Positions 12,071 to 22,179 of a stretch of DNA of 64,000 nucleotides are shown here, one piece after another. Source of the DNA: Osedax fenrisi (taxonomy: Eukaryota > Annelida > Polychaeta > Sabellida > Siboglinidae). Under the pieces are notes generated by a model. It was not told the DNA's origin, made no database searches, and was given only the letters and a program-made list of their open reading frames with translations. The stretch spans positions 22,642,441 through 22,706,440 of the forward strand of contig OZ025243.1 of NCBI GenBank assembly GCA_964019155.1. The letters are read 5' to 3'. The position numbers and the translations under genes are program-made. How positions within the stretch are numbered: the stretch's first letter is position 1; every line of letters begins with the position of its first letter.

Positions 12071-12562
12071 ATGGCTAAGAAGTCTCATAACTTGTTCAAG
12101 TTTGGGAAGTACGTGCGCCAGAGGTACGCTATGAAACGTCGTCGATGGGATACCCCACAGCTCTACATCCCTGATTACCGCTACGCCCAACCCCTGTCGA
12201 ACAGTGTTAACCAATTCTACCGCGTGCCACCCTCCATCACCCCACCCAACCCCTCCTCGAGTGGCGTTAGCAACAACCCCGAGATATTTCCGGTGGCGCC
12301 CCCTACCCCATCGCCAGAGGTTGCTCTGGGCAACGCTACGGATGAACAGATGGTCGAGGTGAACGAGTTATGCGTTCACATGTACCTGGAACGGTGTCGA
12401 CTGCTTCGATGTGAGCGCAATAATCCCTTTAACGCCGAGTGGATCGCGATGAAAACCGCGGTGTATAATACTTTGAATAGGGAGGACAAGATTTGTTATC
12501 AACTTAAAGCTTTCAGGCAGCTTTTTTTGAACGGAGAAACCGGAGAAAATAATAACGGTTAA
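12071..12562 (+). CDS. Unrecognised 163-aa basic/proline-rich protein, copy A
   Basis: I do not recognise this family. The start ATG at 12071 is shared by position with all four copies. Residues 1-35 are strongly basic (KYVRQRYAMKRRRW). Residues 36-85 form a Pro/Ser-rich linker (SSSGVSNN, VAPPTPSPEV). Residues 85-155 look helical and are the most conserved part (NATDEQMVEVNELCVHMYLE, ERNNPF, AEWIAMKTAV). No signal peptide, membrane segment or catalytic motif is evident. The coding part is close to 50% GC while its surroundings are strongly AT-rich, and codon use differs sharply from the AT-driven LINE ORFs nearby. An open frame in all four diverged copies argues for selection on the protein. 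A nucleic-acid-binding role fits the basic head but is inference; an ORF1-like or virus-derived protein is an alternative. Confidence 0.65.
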   Translation: MAKKSHNLFKFGKYVRQRYAMKRRRWDTPQLYIPDYRYAQPLSNSVNQFYRVPPSITPPNPSSSGVSNNPEIFPVAPPTPSPEVALGNATDEQMVEVNELCVHMYLERCRLLRCERNNPFNAEWIAMKTAVYNTLNREDKICYQLKAFRQLFLNGETGENNNG

Positions 12563-12856
12563 TATTATATTGTGCTATGTTAGGAACTGATAATGTATGG
12601 TATTTGTATGCATTTACTAATTAAATATAATTTATATATATATATATATATTAATAACTTATATTAATATATTATTAGCATATTTATATCACAATATATA
12701 GGTATATATATATATATATATTTTAAATAATAATATATTAATATATCATTTCAGATGCTGCAAAAAAAAATCAAACAAAAAGAAATAAAAGACATTAATG
12801 ATATTTAAAATAAAATTGAAAATATTTTTAAATATTTGTTAATTTATATATTAATT

Positions 12857-13140
12857 TACTTACTTACTAGGTCGATCTTACTCGGCAGTTCATAATATAT
12901 GTCCTACATTCCTCTCTATCACTCATCACTATCGGTAGTTCCTCACTTGTGCACAGTGTGTCATCTATTAGTTTGTCTTCATAGGCTGTCATTGAGAGCG
13001 TCGTCTATGAAGTGGGTTCCAAAGTAATACTTTACGCACTACTTCGATTCTGTTTCTCCAGCAGTTAATGGAATACCTCGTGTTTTGTATCTATTATTCT
13101 TGGAATGCTGCCGTATAAATCATTATTTGATTCAATCTTG
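12857..13140 (-). mobile_element. Nested RTE-X-like LINE 3' tail (P1 left arm)
   Basis: On the minus strand, decayed frames give WRNRIEVVRKVLLWNPLHRR and a (TAAG)n-type tail at the low-coordinate end (TTACTTACTTACTA). This is a truncated LINE 3' end inside the small-ORF unit. Its mirror copy is at 16075-16345. It is absent from the units in P2, so it inserted before P1 was duplicated. Confidence 0.6.
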
Positions 13141-13795
13141 AAAAATTACAATCTTATAAAAAAAATACGCGCTTTAATGGGTCTATAAAATTACAACCTT
13201 GCAAAAAAATTACACAAAAAAGAGACGCGTTAATGCGTCTATTTTGTTTACAAACCTTTACTGGTTAAACTATTATATTAATTTATATATTCGCTACATT
13301 ATTTCTACTATATAAAAAATTTATGTAATATTCTCTTATATATATCTATTAATACATTATTTCTCTCAATTATTTCTCTTATATTTTCATTTGAACTATA
13401 ATTTTTTCATTTCTCAAAAGGCTACAAATTAAAACAGCTATATTTTCCATATAATCCCCGTTGTTATATATAGATCCTATATTATATAATATTATAATAT
13501 ATTGTATGAATAGTATATTAATCAAATGGGTATAAATGTTTAACCATTAAATGGATATAAATATTCCTAGATATATGTGACTAGTTGCCCGAGCTAAGAA
13601 AGAACAACATTCCGAAACAACCATACTTAAAGCCACCGGACAGTGTGTCTTGCTATTGAAGCATGATTCAGGACGAGCGGATGAATTAATTATAACTGAT
13701 ATCAATAATAAATATATATCTATTAATATCATACTTTTATTATAATTATATTAACATTTAAAATGCATGTATTGAACATCGGTGAAATAGAAAAA

Positions 13796-15424
13796 CCATG
13801 ATACTAGTATATCGAGGATGACAAACATATTACTGATAACGAATTATTACATGGACAGAATACTTTAATGTACTATATAATTACCCCATTATACCAAATA
13901 ATAATTTTATTAACCGAAATTATAATACTTATATCGATTATACACTGCCAATTTTAGAACCAAAGGTTGAAAATACAATTAAGATGATCAATGAAGGTAA
14001 ATAACATAATCAAGAAGACATTTCAAGTGAACTGATAAAGTAATAAGGATAAAGCCATACATAGTTGCAAGTTATTCATAACGATATGACAAAACATTTT
14101 AGCGACTCAAAATATGCACTAATTACATGTAATTACACGTAGTGTACTGCAGTACACTCTGTCTAATCTCACACTCGAGAATAATAAAGGTAGGAATACT
14201 ACTAAGCAGACTAATATCGCAAGCAGAAAAAATACTATCAGAAGAGTTATCTTTATTAAGAAAATCAAGAAATACTTTTGAACAAATCCTTAACTGCAGA
14301 ATTATAATGGAAGTGAAATTATCATATTGAAATTCAAAATGATGTATACCACAACTACATTGATTTCAAAAAAGAGTTCGACCGATTGTGGCACAAAGTT
14401 TTATAGATTTGCATGGACAACTTTGGTAGAAACTTTGATATAAACTTATCAAATAATGAAAGAATTATATGCTAACTCAAACAGTTATGCATGATTGCAT
14501 CATATCGCATGTTATATTCAATATTTTTCTAAAACAAATCATGCAAGAAACTCTTGGCGACAGGATAATAAGCAATCTTAAATTTGCAGACGACATAGAT
14601 CTTCTTTCATGACACAACGCTGAATTTCAAGAACTCACCAATATAATTCTAGTAGCCTCGAGAGAATACGGGATGAAAGTAAGCAAAGAAACAAGTACAA
14701 TAATGGTAAATAACAACAAAGAACTACAACTATATGTACGGCATTCTAATTGATGACGTAAATAAGTTTAAATAACTCTAAGTTGAAACGCTAACTTCCG
14801 ATAGTTCAACAGAAAACGAATTTCGATTTCGATTATCAACATCTATTTCGGCTATGTCGAAACTCAAATAATATGGCGTAGTAAGACTATTATATTTAAT
14901 GTTAAATACAACATATACTAGTCACTAATCTTATTCATATAATTATACGAATTCGAAAAATAAACTCTGATGGAAAAGGAAGACAAACATATTCAAGCAT
15001 TCGAGAGTAAAGCTCAGAGAAGATTCTTAGGAATAACGTATCGCCAGCATAAGACTAATAAATATGTTCACGAACAAATTAAAAACCAGATTAGTAAATA
15101 TGAGTATCTCCTTTTTACTATTAAATGAAGAAAGCTCCAGTACTTTGGCTACAGATGCCTAAACGACAGCTTGGCTAAATCGATATTACACGGCATAGTG
15201 GAAGGCACAAGAAAAACATGACGACAAAGAAATAACTGGATAAGGAATATTAATCAGTGGATATATAAACTAACTAGCATATTATTAATAAAGGTCGAAG
15301 ATCGAAAAGAAATGAGATGGTTTGTTGTACATACGAGCAAGATGATTCACCTATGAATCACGAGAGTACCAGTAAGATAAAAGCAGCAGGAGAACAGTGA
15401 AGGCTGATGATTATACAGTTACCG
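13796..15424 (+). mobile_element. RTE LINE fragment forming the P1 spacer
   Basis: A single-copy centre of P1, in plus orientation. Broken frames include KEFDRLWHKV (14370), LGDRIISNLKFADDIDL (about 14560), then EDKHIQAFESKAQRRFLGI (14970) and a degraded C-terminus near 15130-15400 ending in a MIHL-type tail. It runs to the LINE 3' end exactly where the small-ORF unit (copy B) begins in antisense. Stops and frameshifts throughout. Confidence 0.65.
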
Positions 15425-16074
15425 ATGTTCAATACATGCATTTTAAATGTTAATATAATTATAATAAAAGTATAATATTAATAGATATATATTTATTATT
15501 GATATCAGTTATAATTAATTCATCCGCTCGTCCTGAATCATGCTTCAATAGCAAGACACACTGTCCGGTGGCTTTAAGTATGGTTGTTTCGGAATGTTGT
15601 TCTTTCTTAGCTCGGGCAACTAGTCACATATATCTAGGAATATTTATATCCATTTAATGGTTAAACATTTATACCCATTTGATTAATATACTATTCATAC
15701 AATATATTATAATATTATATAATATAGGATCTATATATAACAACGGGGATTATATGGAAAATATAGCTATTTTAATTTGTAGCCTTTTGAGAAATGAAAA
15801 AATTATAGTTCAAATGAAAATATAAGAGAAATAATTGAGAGAAATAATGTATTAATAGATATATATAAGAGAATATTACATAAATTTTTTATATAGTAGA
15901 AATAATGTAGCGAATATATAAATTAATATAATAGTTTAACCAGTAAAGGTTTGTAAACAAAATAGACGCATTAACGCGTCTCTTTTTTGTGTAATTTTTT
16001 TGCAAGGTTGTAATTTTATAGACCCATTAAAGCGCGTATTTTTTTTATAAGATTGTAATTTTTCAAGATTGAAT

Positions 16075-16345
16075 CAAATAATGATTTATACGGCAGCATT
16101 CCAAGAATAATAGATACAACACACGAGGTATTCCATTAACTGCTGGAGAAACAGAATCGAAGTAGTGCGTAAAGTATTACTTTGGAACCCACTTCATAGA
16201 CGACGCTCTCAATGACAGCCTATGAAGACAAACTAATAGATGACACACTGTGCACAAGTGAGGAACTACCGATAGTGATGAGTGATAGAGAGGAATGTAG
16301 GACATATATTATGAACTGCCGAGTAAGATCGACCTAGTAAGTAAG
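16075..16345 (+). mobile_element. Nested RTE-X-like LINE 3' tail (P1 right arm)
   Basis: Mirror image of the fragment at 12857-13140: CWRNRIEVVRKVLLWNPLHR read forward, ending in AGTAAGTAAGTAAATT. Shared by both arms of P1 only. Confidence 0.6.
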
Positions 16346-16635
16346 TAAATTAATATATAAATTAACAAATATTTAAAAATATTTTCAATTTTATTTTAAA
16401 TATCATTAATGTCTTTTATTTCTTTTTGTTTGATTTTTTTTTGCAGCATCTGAAATGATATATTAATATATTATTATTTAAAATATATATATATATATAT
16501 ACCTATATATTGTGATATAAATATGCTAATAATATATTAATATAAGTTATTAATATATATATATAAATTATATTTAATTAGTAAATGCATACAAATACCA
16601 TACATTATCAGTTCCTAACATAGCACAATATAATA

Positions 16636-17127
16636 TTAACCGTTATTATTTTCTCCGGTTTCTCCGTTCAAAAAAAGCTGCCTGAAAGCTTTAAGTTGAT
16701 AACAAATCTTGTCCTCCCTATTCAAAGTATTATACACCGCGGTTTTCATCGCGATCCACTCGGCGTTAAAGGGATTATTGCGCTCACATCGAAGCAGTCG
16801 ACACCGTTCCAGGTACATGTGAACGCATAACTCGTTCACCTCGACCATCTGTTCATCCGTAGCGTTGCCCAGAGCGACCTCTGGCGATGGGGTAGGGGGC
16901 GCCACCGGAAATATCTCGGGGTTGTTGCTAACGCCACTCGAGGAGGGGTTGGGTGGGGTGGTGGAGGGTGGCACGCGGTAGAATTGGTTAACACTGTTCG
17001 ACAGGGGTTGGGCGTAGCGGTAATCAGGGATGTGGAGCTGTGGGGTATCACGCCGACGTCGTCTCATATCGTACCTATGAGACACGTACTTCTGATACTT
17101 GAACAAGTTATGAGACTTCTTAGCCAT
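16636..17127 (-). CDS. Unrecognised 163-aa basic/proline-rich protein, copy B
   Basis: Same length and frame as copy A. Residues 57-163 are identical to copy A. Residues 11-56 differ at nine or so positions: Phe-Gly to Tyr-Gln, Arg-Gln to Ser-His, Ala to Asp, Lys to Arg, Trp to Arg, Tyr to His, Ile to Thr. The framework KYV..RY..RRR is kept. Counted by hand, roughly 12 of 14 base changes in this stretch alter the amino acid. Function unknown; see copy A. Confidence 0.65.
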   Translation of the reverse strand: MAKKSHNLFKYQKYVSHRYDMRRRRRDTPQLHIPDYRYAQPLSNSVNQFYRVPPSTTPPNPSSSGVSNNPEIFPVAPPTPSPEVALGNATDEQMVEVNELCVHMYLERCRLLRCERNNPFNAEWIAMKTAVYNTLNREDKICYQLKAFRQLFLNGETGENNNG

Positions 17128-17574
17128 GTTAACAGTTATGTGAAACTAACGAAGTGGTATTAAATAATAACTTAAATTGATAACAACTCATAACAATATT
17201 CGTAATTTTATTTCGGAATAACAATTTTATCCATTTATTATTATTAAATTTAAAATGAATAAAATATACTAATCACACTAGCCACAGGCTTCTTGTAGTG
17301 ATTGGGATTAGAAATAATCCATTCCTATTGTGTCTATATTAAACAATGGTTATTATTTTATTACCACTAAACCATCAGTATTTTGCCTATATCACTAATG
17401 TTATATGATAAGATACCCACGTAGCAGCTAACTTAGTAATTAAGCTCTAATGGAATATTAACTGAATACCAATGTGGTTTCTTATAAAGTACATCTACTG
17501 AACTATAAGTATTTAATTTATATAATTTATAAATATTTATAATTTATAAATATTCAAATAACGAATTTATATAA

Positions 17575-17645
17575 CCGTCCAATGGACGGCGTCCATCCCT
17601 TAGGATTTACGGGCATATAATATTAGGGGTTGGACGGTCCCAGAT
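17575..17645. repeat. Hairpin, copy 2
   Basis: ACCGTCCAA..CCCTTAGG and a matching right stem (TTGGACGGT) around the words TTTACGGGCATATAAT. Related in sequence to the hairpin at 10258. It separates the 5' end of small-ORF unit B from a short inverted copy of the same 5' end (17655-17725), so unit ends face each other across it. Confidence 0.7.
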
Positions 17646-17654
17646 ATATAAATG

Positions 17655-19745
17655 ATATAATATAGTATACATACATTTCGCGATTTGAATATTTCATTAT
17701 ATAAATTAATCCATATATTACTCCAACTATGACATGGATATGATGCCTTCGTGCATCACTGTTTAAGTTAGTATAACATTATTTCATTATTTCGATAATT
17801 TATATCAAAGTTACACCCAAAGTTATCCATGCAAATCTATATAACTTTGTGCCACAATCGGTCGAACTCTTTTTTGAAATCAATGTAGTTTTAGTAGACA
17901 TCTTTTTGAATTGCAATATGTTAATTTCAATACCATTATAATTCTGCAGTTGAGGATTTGTTCAAAAGAATGTCTTGATTATCTCAATAAAGCTAATTCT
18001 TCCGATAGTATTTGTTCTGCTTGCTTGCTTGTTTAACTTGCAACAATGGTTGTGCTTTATCTTCAATACTTTATATATTCACTTGAAATGTTGTCTTGAA
18101 TTGATTATTTACTTTCATTTATCATCTCTATAGTATTTTCAACTTTCTGTTCTAAAATTGGCAGTGTATCTTCGATATCAGTATTCTAATTTCAGTTAAT
18201 TAAATTCTTATTAGGTATAGTGATGTAGTTATACAGTTCATTAGAGTATTCTGTCCATGTAATAATTCGTTATCAGTAATACGTATGTTATCATCGATAT
18301 ACTAGTATCAATAGTTTTTTTCTTTATATGCATGGACAGCGTGTTTACATTTTAGTATGTATTATTGTCGGTTCTACCTCTTACCATATCTTCATTTATA
18401 GAAATGCATTGTTCTTGTATTCTGTCTTCTATTGCGTTTTTCATCAATTTGTGTATTAAGATATTTATTTCTCTATATTCATCTTTTAGTTTTAGATTAC
18501 TCTAGCATCTCATAGTTGTATAATGTTGTAAGTTATCCAGGATTGTTTCTTATTAAGGTATACCAATAAGTGTTTTATCCGTTATATATATATATATATA
18601 TATATATAGATTTTTCGATCTCAGAGAGAAAGTTATTTATATAATGTTTATACTTATTAATTTGCAATCTTTCAGTTTTTAGTTTTTCTCTAGATTTTTT
18701 TGGCAACGGGTTTCTTAGTTTTTCTAAATCGTAGCGTATTATTATATATATACTTTTTGATTTGTTAATAAATAGTTTAATTTTGATATTGCAAAGAAAT
18801 AAAATAATAGTCACTATTGATAACAGCTCCAGGTATATTCTAGTTGGACCTACTTGTGTTAATTATGTATGCTTTTAATCTGTGTGATGTTAGAATATAA
18901 TCGATCTGGTTATGTATTACTTCATTTGTGTCATAATAGGTAGTTATTTATGAATTTGTATGGTTATAAAGTGTGTTCGAAATACCTGGTTTGTATTTTT
19001 CGGTAAACTCGAATAGTTTTTCTTCTCGATAATTTGTTATACCACGTCCAAAAAATCCTATAACATTTAACCATAACGGATAATCATCTTCACCTGCATT
19101 ATAATTCCAGTCAGAAAGTATCAATATAACATATTTTTTTTGTAGGAATTTGATATTGTTTCTTCGATACATTCTTGTATGTCTTCATCGAGATATTCAG
19201 ATTCAGAAGCGTATACCTAGGTTATTGGGTTTTGCATCAATACTTATCGAGATGATTCTTTCGGAAATATTTTTAAAATATAATATAGATTACGTGAACT
19301 CTTTTCTTACTAAGAAGCACTCGTCGTTACGTTTTGGTTTATTTTATCAGTTATACACAAATGTATGGCTATGATAAGTGGCTACTTCACCCATTCTATT
19401 GCACCCCATTATAATTATATTACGTCACATGTGTAGTGTTCCAGTTCTCATCTGAGTTTTTCCAGTTTACTACATCTTGCAAGAGTCCTAACATTCCATG
19501 TTCCAATCATTGTTACGTTCGATACCAGCCTTATTTTTATTATCTTGTCTTCTTCTTTATTTATATTTATGTCGTCAGTAGTAATTTGAACTTATGTTCT
19601 GGAATATTCCGATAGATGCGTATGTTGTTATTCCGGGACCCGACCAATATAAGATATATTATGGTATTTATTGTTTTCAGTTATCATGATTCTATCAGTA
19701 GGTAATGCAAATATGCATTTCAAATCTACTCTCCCAGACTACACT
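17655..19745 (-). mobile_element. Degenerate RTE-clade LINE (right arm of P1)
   Basis: Read on the minus strand from 19745: 5' region, the endonuclease start near 19515 (MIGTWNV), then the best-kept stretch at 18948-19172 with LILSDWNYNAGEDDYPLWLN, GFFGRGITNYREEKLFEF and ISNTLYNH. This corresponds to the RTE endonuclease core (GDWNAxVG, GxxNxRGxxLLEF). The rest is broken by stops. The first 70 bp at the low end (17655-17725) match the small-ORF unit's 5' end. Confidence 0.75.
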
Positions 19746-20909
19746 GACACACTTGGCCCATATTTTCATACGGTTTATCATGGTGTGGTGTTTGGGGATA
19801 AATTTAATAAGAGAGTTTGGTAAAATATATTGTTTAATATTACTGTTCAGTGAAACACTATTTTAAGTAGATTTTACATATTTATATTTGGACGGGTGTA
19901 TATATATAAATTATCTTATTATTATATTCTTCCAGCTCGAGAGAAGGGATCTACATGACCCTACTATAGTGCTTAATAAACCGAATATCATCATCATCAT
20001 CATCATCATCATATATATATATATATATAAACAGTAAACTCTCGATAACTCCACATTTGTAGCATGTTATGGATATGTAAACCTAGCGATATAGTAAACT
20101 TATCAGGTTTATACAGGGGGAGTATTGTATGTGTTAATATTATCAGCATTTTTAATGATTATTTATAATCGTAGGCTATTTAAGTTATTCAAATAAATAC
20201 AAGTTGTCCCTCTATTAAAATCAATGTTTATGATTATTATTATTAAGTTTACTAGAGCATATCGTATAATCATTTATATAATAAATATAAATGTATATAT
20301 GTGATTATATATTACTAATATAATTATTATTATAAAAATAAAGCTATATATATATATTAATAATGTTATACATAATCATGCCTATAGTAAATTTATCTAG
20401 AGATTTATTCGGGTATTTTAATTTATCTACTTTTTGTGTTGTATATTTAAATAAATTTATAAAAAATACCTGAATAATTGCATTCACAAGAGTCATATTT
20501 CATATATATAAATAATGTAATAAATAATGGAATCATATAAATATTATAATATAAATCATGATTTACTGATTACGATTTAAATGTTTAGTATTAGTATTAT
20601 ATGTTGTATTATTTGTCATATGTTCAATGTAATTTATATAGATTTGTTTAATTCAGATTAACCTAATTATGATATTTGATTTTATATTATTTAGTAATCC
20701 TCAATATTTTTCCATTACAATTTCCAGTTACAAAATACAAATTTGAAAATATATCTGTTGAATTTTCTAATTTAATTCATCATATAAAAGATAAAGAGTT
20801 AACTAAATATGTTCAATAGATAACAAATTAATTAATTTAAATTATAGAATAAATTATTCCATAAAACTTGTTTTAATGGGTATGGATCAAGCCCCCCCCC
20901 CCCAATTGA
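19746..20909. other. AT-rich intergenic DNA
   Basis: No gene seen. Holds an (ATC)n run near 19987-20010, a (TA)n run to 20030, and CAGTAAACTCTCGATAACTC at 20032, which resembles the outer end of a pogo/Tigger-type element but has no partner end that I could find. An (C)13 run is at 20892-20903. Confidence 0.45.
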
Positions 20910-21065
20910 GTCGATGGATACTATGGAGGCTATGGAATCTCTGGTGGGTATGCGGTCTATGGGGGCTCTAGGGGTTATGGAGGCTATAGTGGATATGGTG
21001 GCTGTGGTGGTTATATGGGTTATGAAGGATATAGTGGATATGGTGGCTATGGAGGCCCTTCATAG
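20910..21065 (+). CDS. Gly/Tyr-rich coding segment
   Basis: In the frame starting with GTC at 20910 (just after an in-frame TGA, with a possible AG acceptor at 20909-20910), about 51 codons read as GGYGGYxGYGG-type repeats (YGGYSGYGGCGGYMGYEGYS) ending PS-stop. Gly-Tyr repeats occur in mollusc shell-matrix (shematrin-like), flatworm eggshell and hnRNP-tail proteins; which one cannot be told. A second Gly/Tyr block (GGYRGYGGYGG, 21409-21450) follows 340 bp later after a possible AG acceptor. The overlapping Met-rich frame of the same DNA is judged a shadow. It may be a small gene, one exon of a larger one, or a decayed copy. Confidence 0.35.
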   Translation, partial: VDGYYGGYGISGGYAVYGGSRGYGGYSGYGGCGGYMGYEGYSGYGGYGGPS

Positions 21066-21188
21066 GCACTCCCCTATACCCCCAATACTGGTCAAAGTAA
21101 TGTTCCTAATTATATATTTAGAATATTTATGATATAATACTTTGTAAGATTAATACCACGTGATTATTATTATAGGGTATTATGAGTG

Positions 21189-21242
<54 letters not shown>

Positions 21243-22179
21243 TATTAATTAATAATATGATTTAATTTATTTATTATAATATGGTTGAAATATTTATACA
21301 TATATAACATATATTAAATAAAGCCGAAATAAAAAGGAACTCGATAACTCTGATATTTCAGTAACAACTTTAAACTGTTTAACTCTTATTAATATATAGT
21401 ATATAAGCAGATCTGGTGGATATAGGGGCTATGGGGGCTATGGGGGCTGAGCAGTATCGCCGATACTATGGCCGCCGGATGGATTGATTTCTAGGGGGTT
21501 TTAAGAAATACGTATAATTTATAAACTGAATACTATAATGTAATTATAATATGTTATTTATATTTATTGGTTCGTCTAACTTATATGTTAATATTATGAT
21601 AATCTTATCCTAAATATATAATGTATATATAATATATGTATGTATATATATGTATTGGGTATAGGGTATACCTACTCTTATATTTAAGATATCTGCCAGA
21701 GTACTCTGCAGATGATTCTTCGTGGTTTGGGGTATATTGTATTATCTATTATAGATTAACTTAAGTGTTATTCGTTTGACTGATAAGATACAAGTGAAGT
21801 GTTTATCACTAATAATGTGGGCTTGTCTATTTATATATTTTGTTACATATTATATTACAGTAATTATTGTCAAATAGATCTTGTAACATATAATAGGATG
21901 CACATTATGATTTATTTTAAATGTTAAAACATGTAATCACAATTATACTGAGTTAATTAACAAAGGATGAATCCTATAATGAACATGTCTGGGATATTTT
22001 AAAGAAATATTTATGTTATAATAAGAATAAATCCCTAAATAGTTTATATATTTATTATGTTATACTTGTTATATTATGTTATATTGTGTTATTAAATGTT
22101 TTCTAAAATTATTTATCTAGAAACATTATATTATCCATTTATTTTCGTCAATATAATATATGTGACAATTTTTTCGTTT
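21066..22179. other. AT-rich DNA with second Gly/Tyr block and (TA)n
   Basis: Contains (TA)n at 21193-21238, the Gly/Tyr-coding block at 21409-21450 (another frame continues to EQYRRYYGRRMD-stop at about 21487) and otherwise nothing recognisable. Confidence 0.4.

Larger units (their letters stand above)
11632..13795 (+). mobile_element. Small-ORF unit, copy A (P1 left arm)
   Basis: A repeated unit of about 2 kb. Its 5' end reads AGATATTATAAATACATTTC and its 3' end lies just inside GCATGTATTGAACATCGGT. It contains a conserved non-coding leader (including AATCCCAATCACTACAAGAA), the small GC-rich ORF, and a long AT-rich tail. The other copies are 15425-17570 (minus), 26130-28112 (minus) and 32846-34550 (plus). 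A LINE tail is nested at 12857-13140. No terminal inverted repeats, transposase or RT belong to the unit itself, so its mobilisation mechanism is unknown. Presumed non-autonomous or an undescribed element class. Confidence 0.7.
15425..17570 (-). mobile_element. Small-ORF unit, copy B (P1 right arm)
   Basis: Inverted partner of copy A. From the centre out to about codon 57 of the ORF the two copies look identical by eye. From there outward (ORF head and leader to 17570) they differ at many sites. Its outer edge abuts the hairpin at 17575 directly, with no LINE insertion as in the left arm. Confidence 0.75.
7925..19745. repeat. Large inverted repeat P1 (palindrome, arms 7925-13795 and 15425-19745)
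   Basis: The left arm read forward matches the right arm read backward over several kilobases. Matched pairs include the RTE 5' region (7945-8180 versus 19510-19740), a hairpin (10258 versus 17575), the small ORF (12071-12562 versus 16636-17127) and the innermost 40 bp (about 13755-13795 versus 15425-15465), which looks identical. The arms are near-identical towards the centre and clearly diverged outside. The spacer (13796-15424) is a single-copy LINE piece. The left arm is longer by about 1.5 kb, mainly because an RTE-X LINE (10326-11620) inserted only there. Confidence 0.85.

Noticed and set aside
13547..13732. 61-aa minus ORF inside the P1 unit tail
   Set aside because: Not kept in the P2 units and without any motif; probably chance.
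16836..17051. 71-aa frame overlapping small ORF copy B, and 33274-33674 minus frames over copy D
   Set aside because: Shadow frames: not conserved among the four copies, whereas the main frame is.
20914..21132. 72-aa Met-rich frame over the Gly/Tyr segment
   Set aside because: The adjacent frame has the ordered GGY repeat typical of real Gly/Tyr proteins; the Met-rich reading is its shadow.
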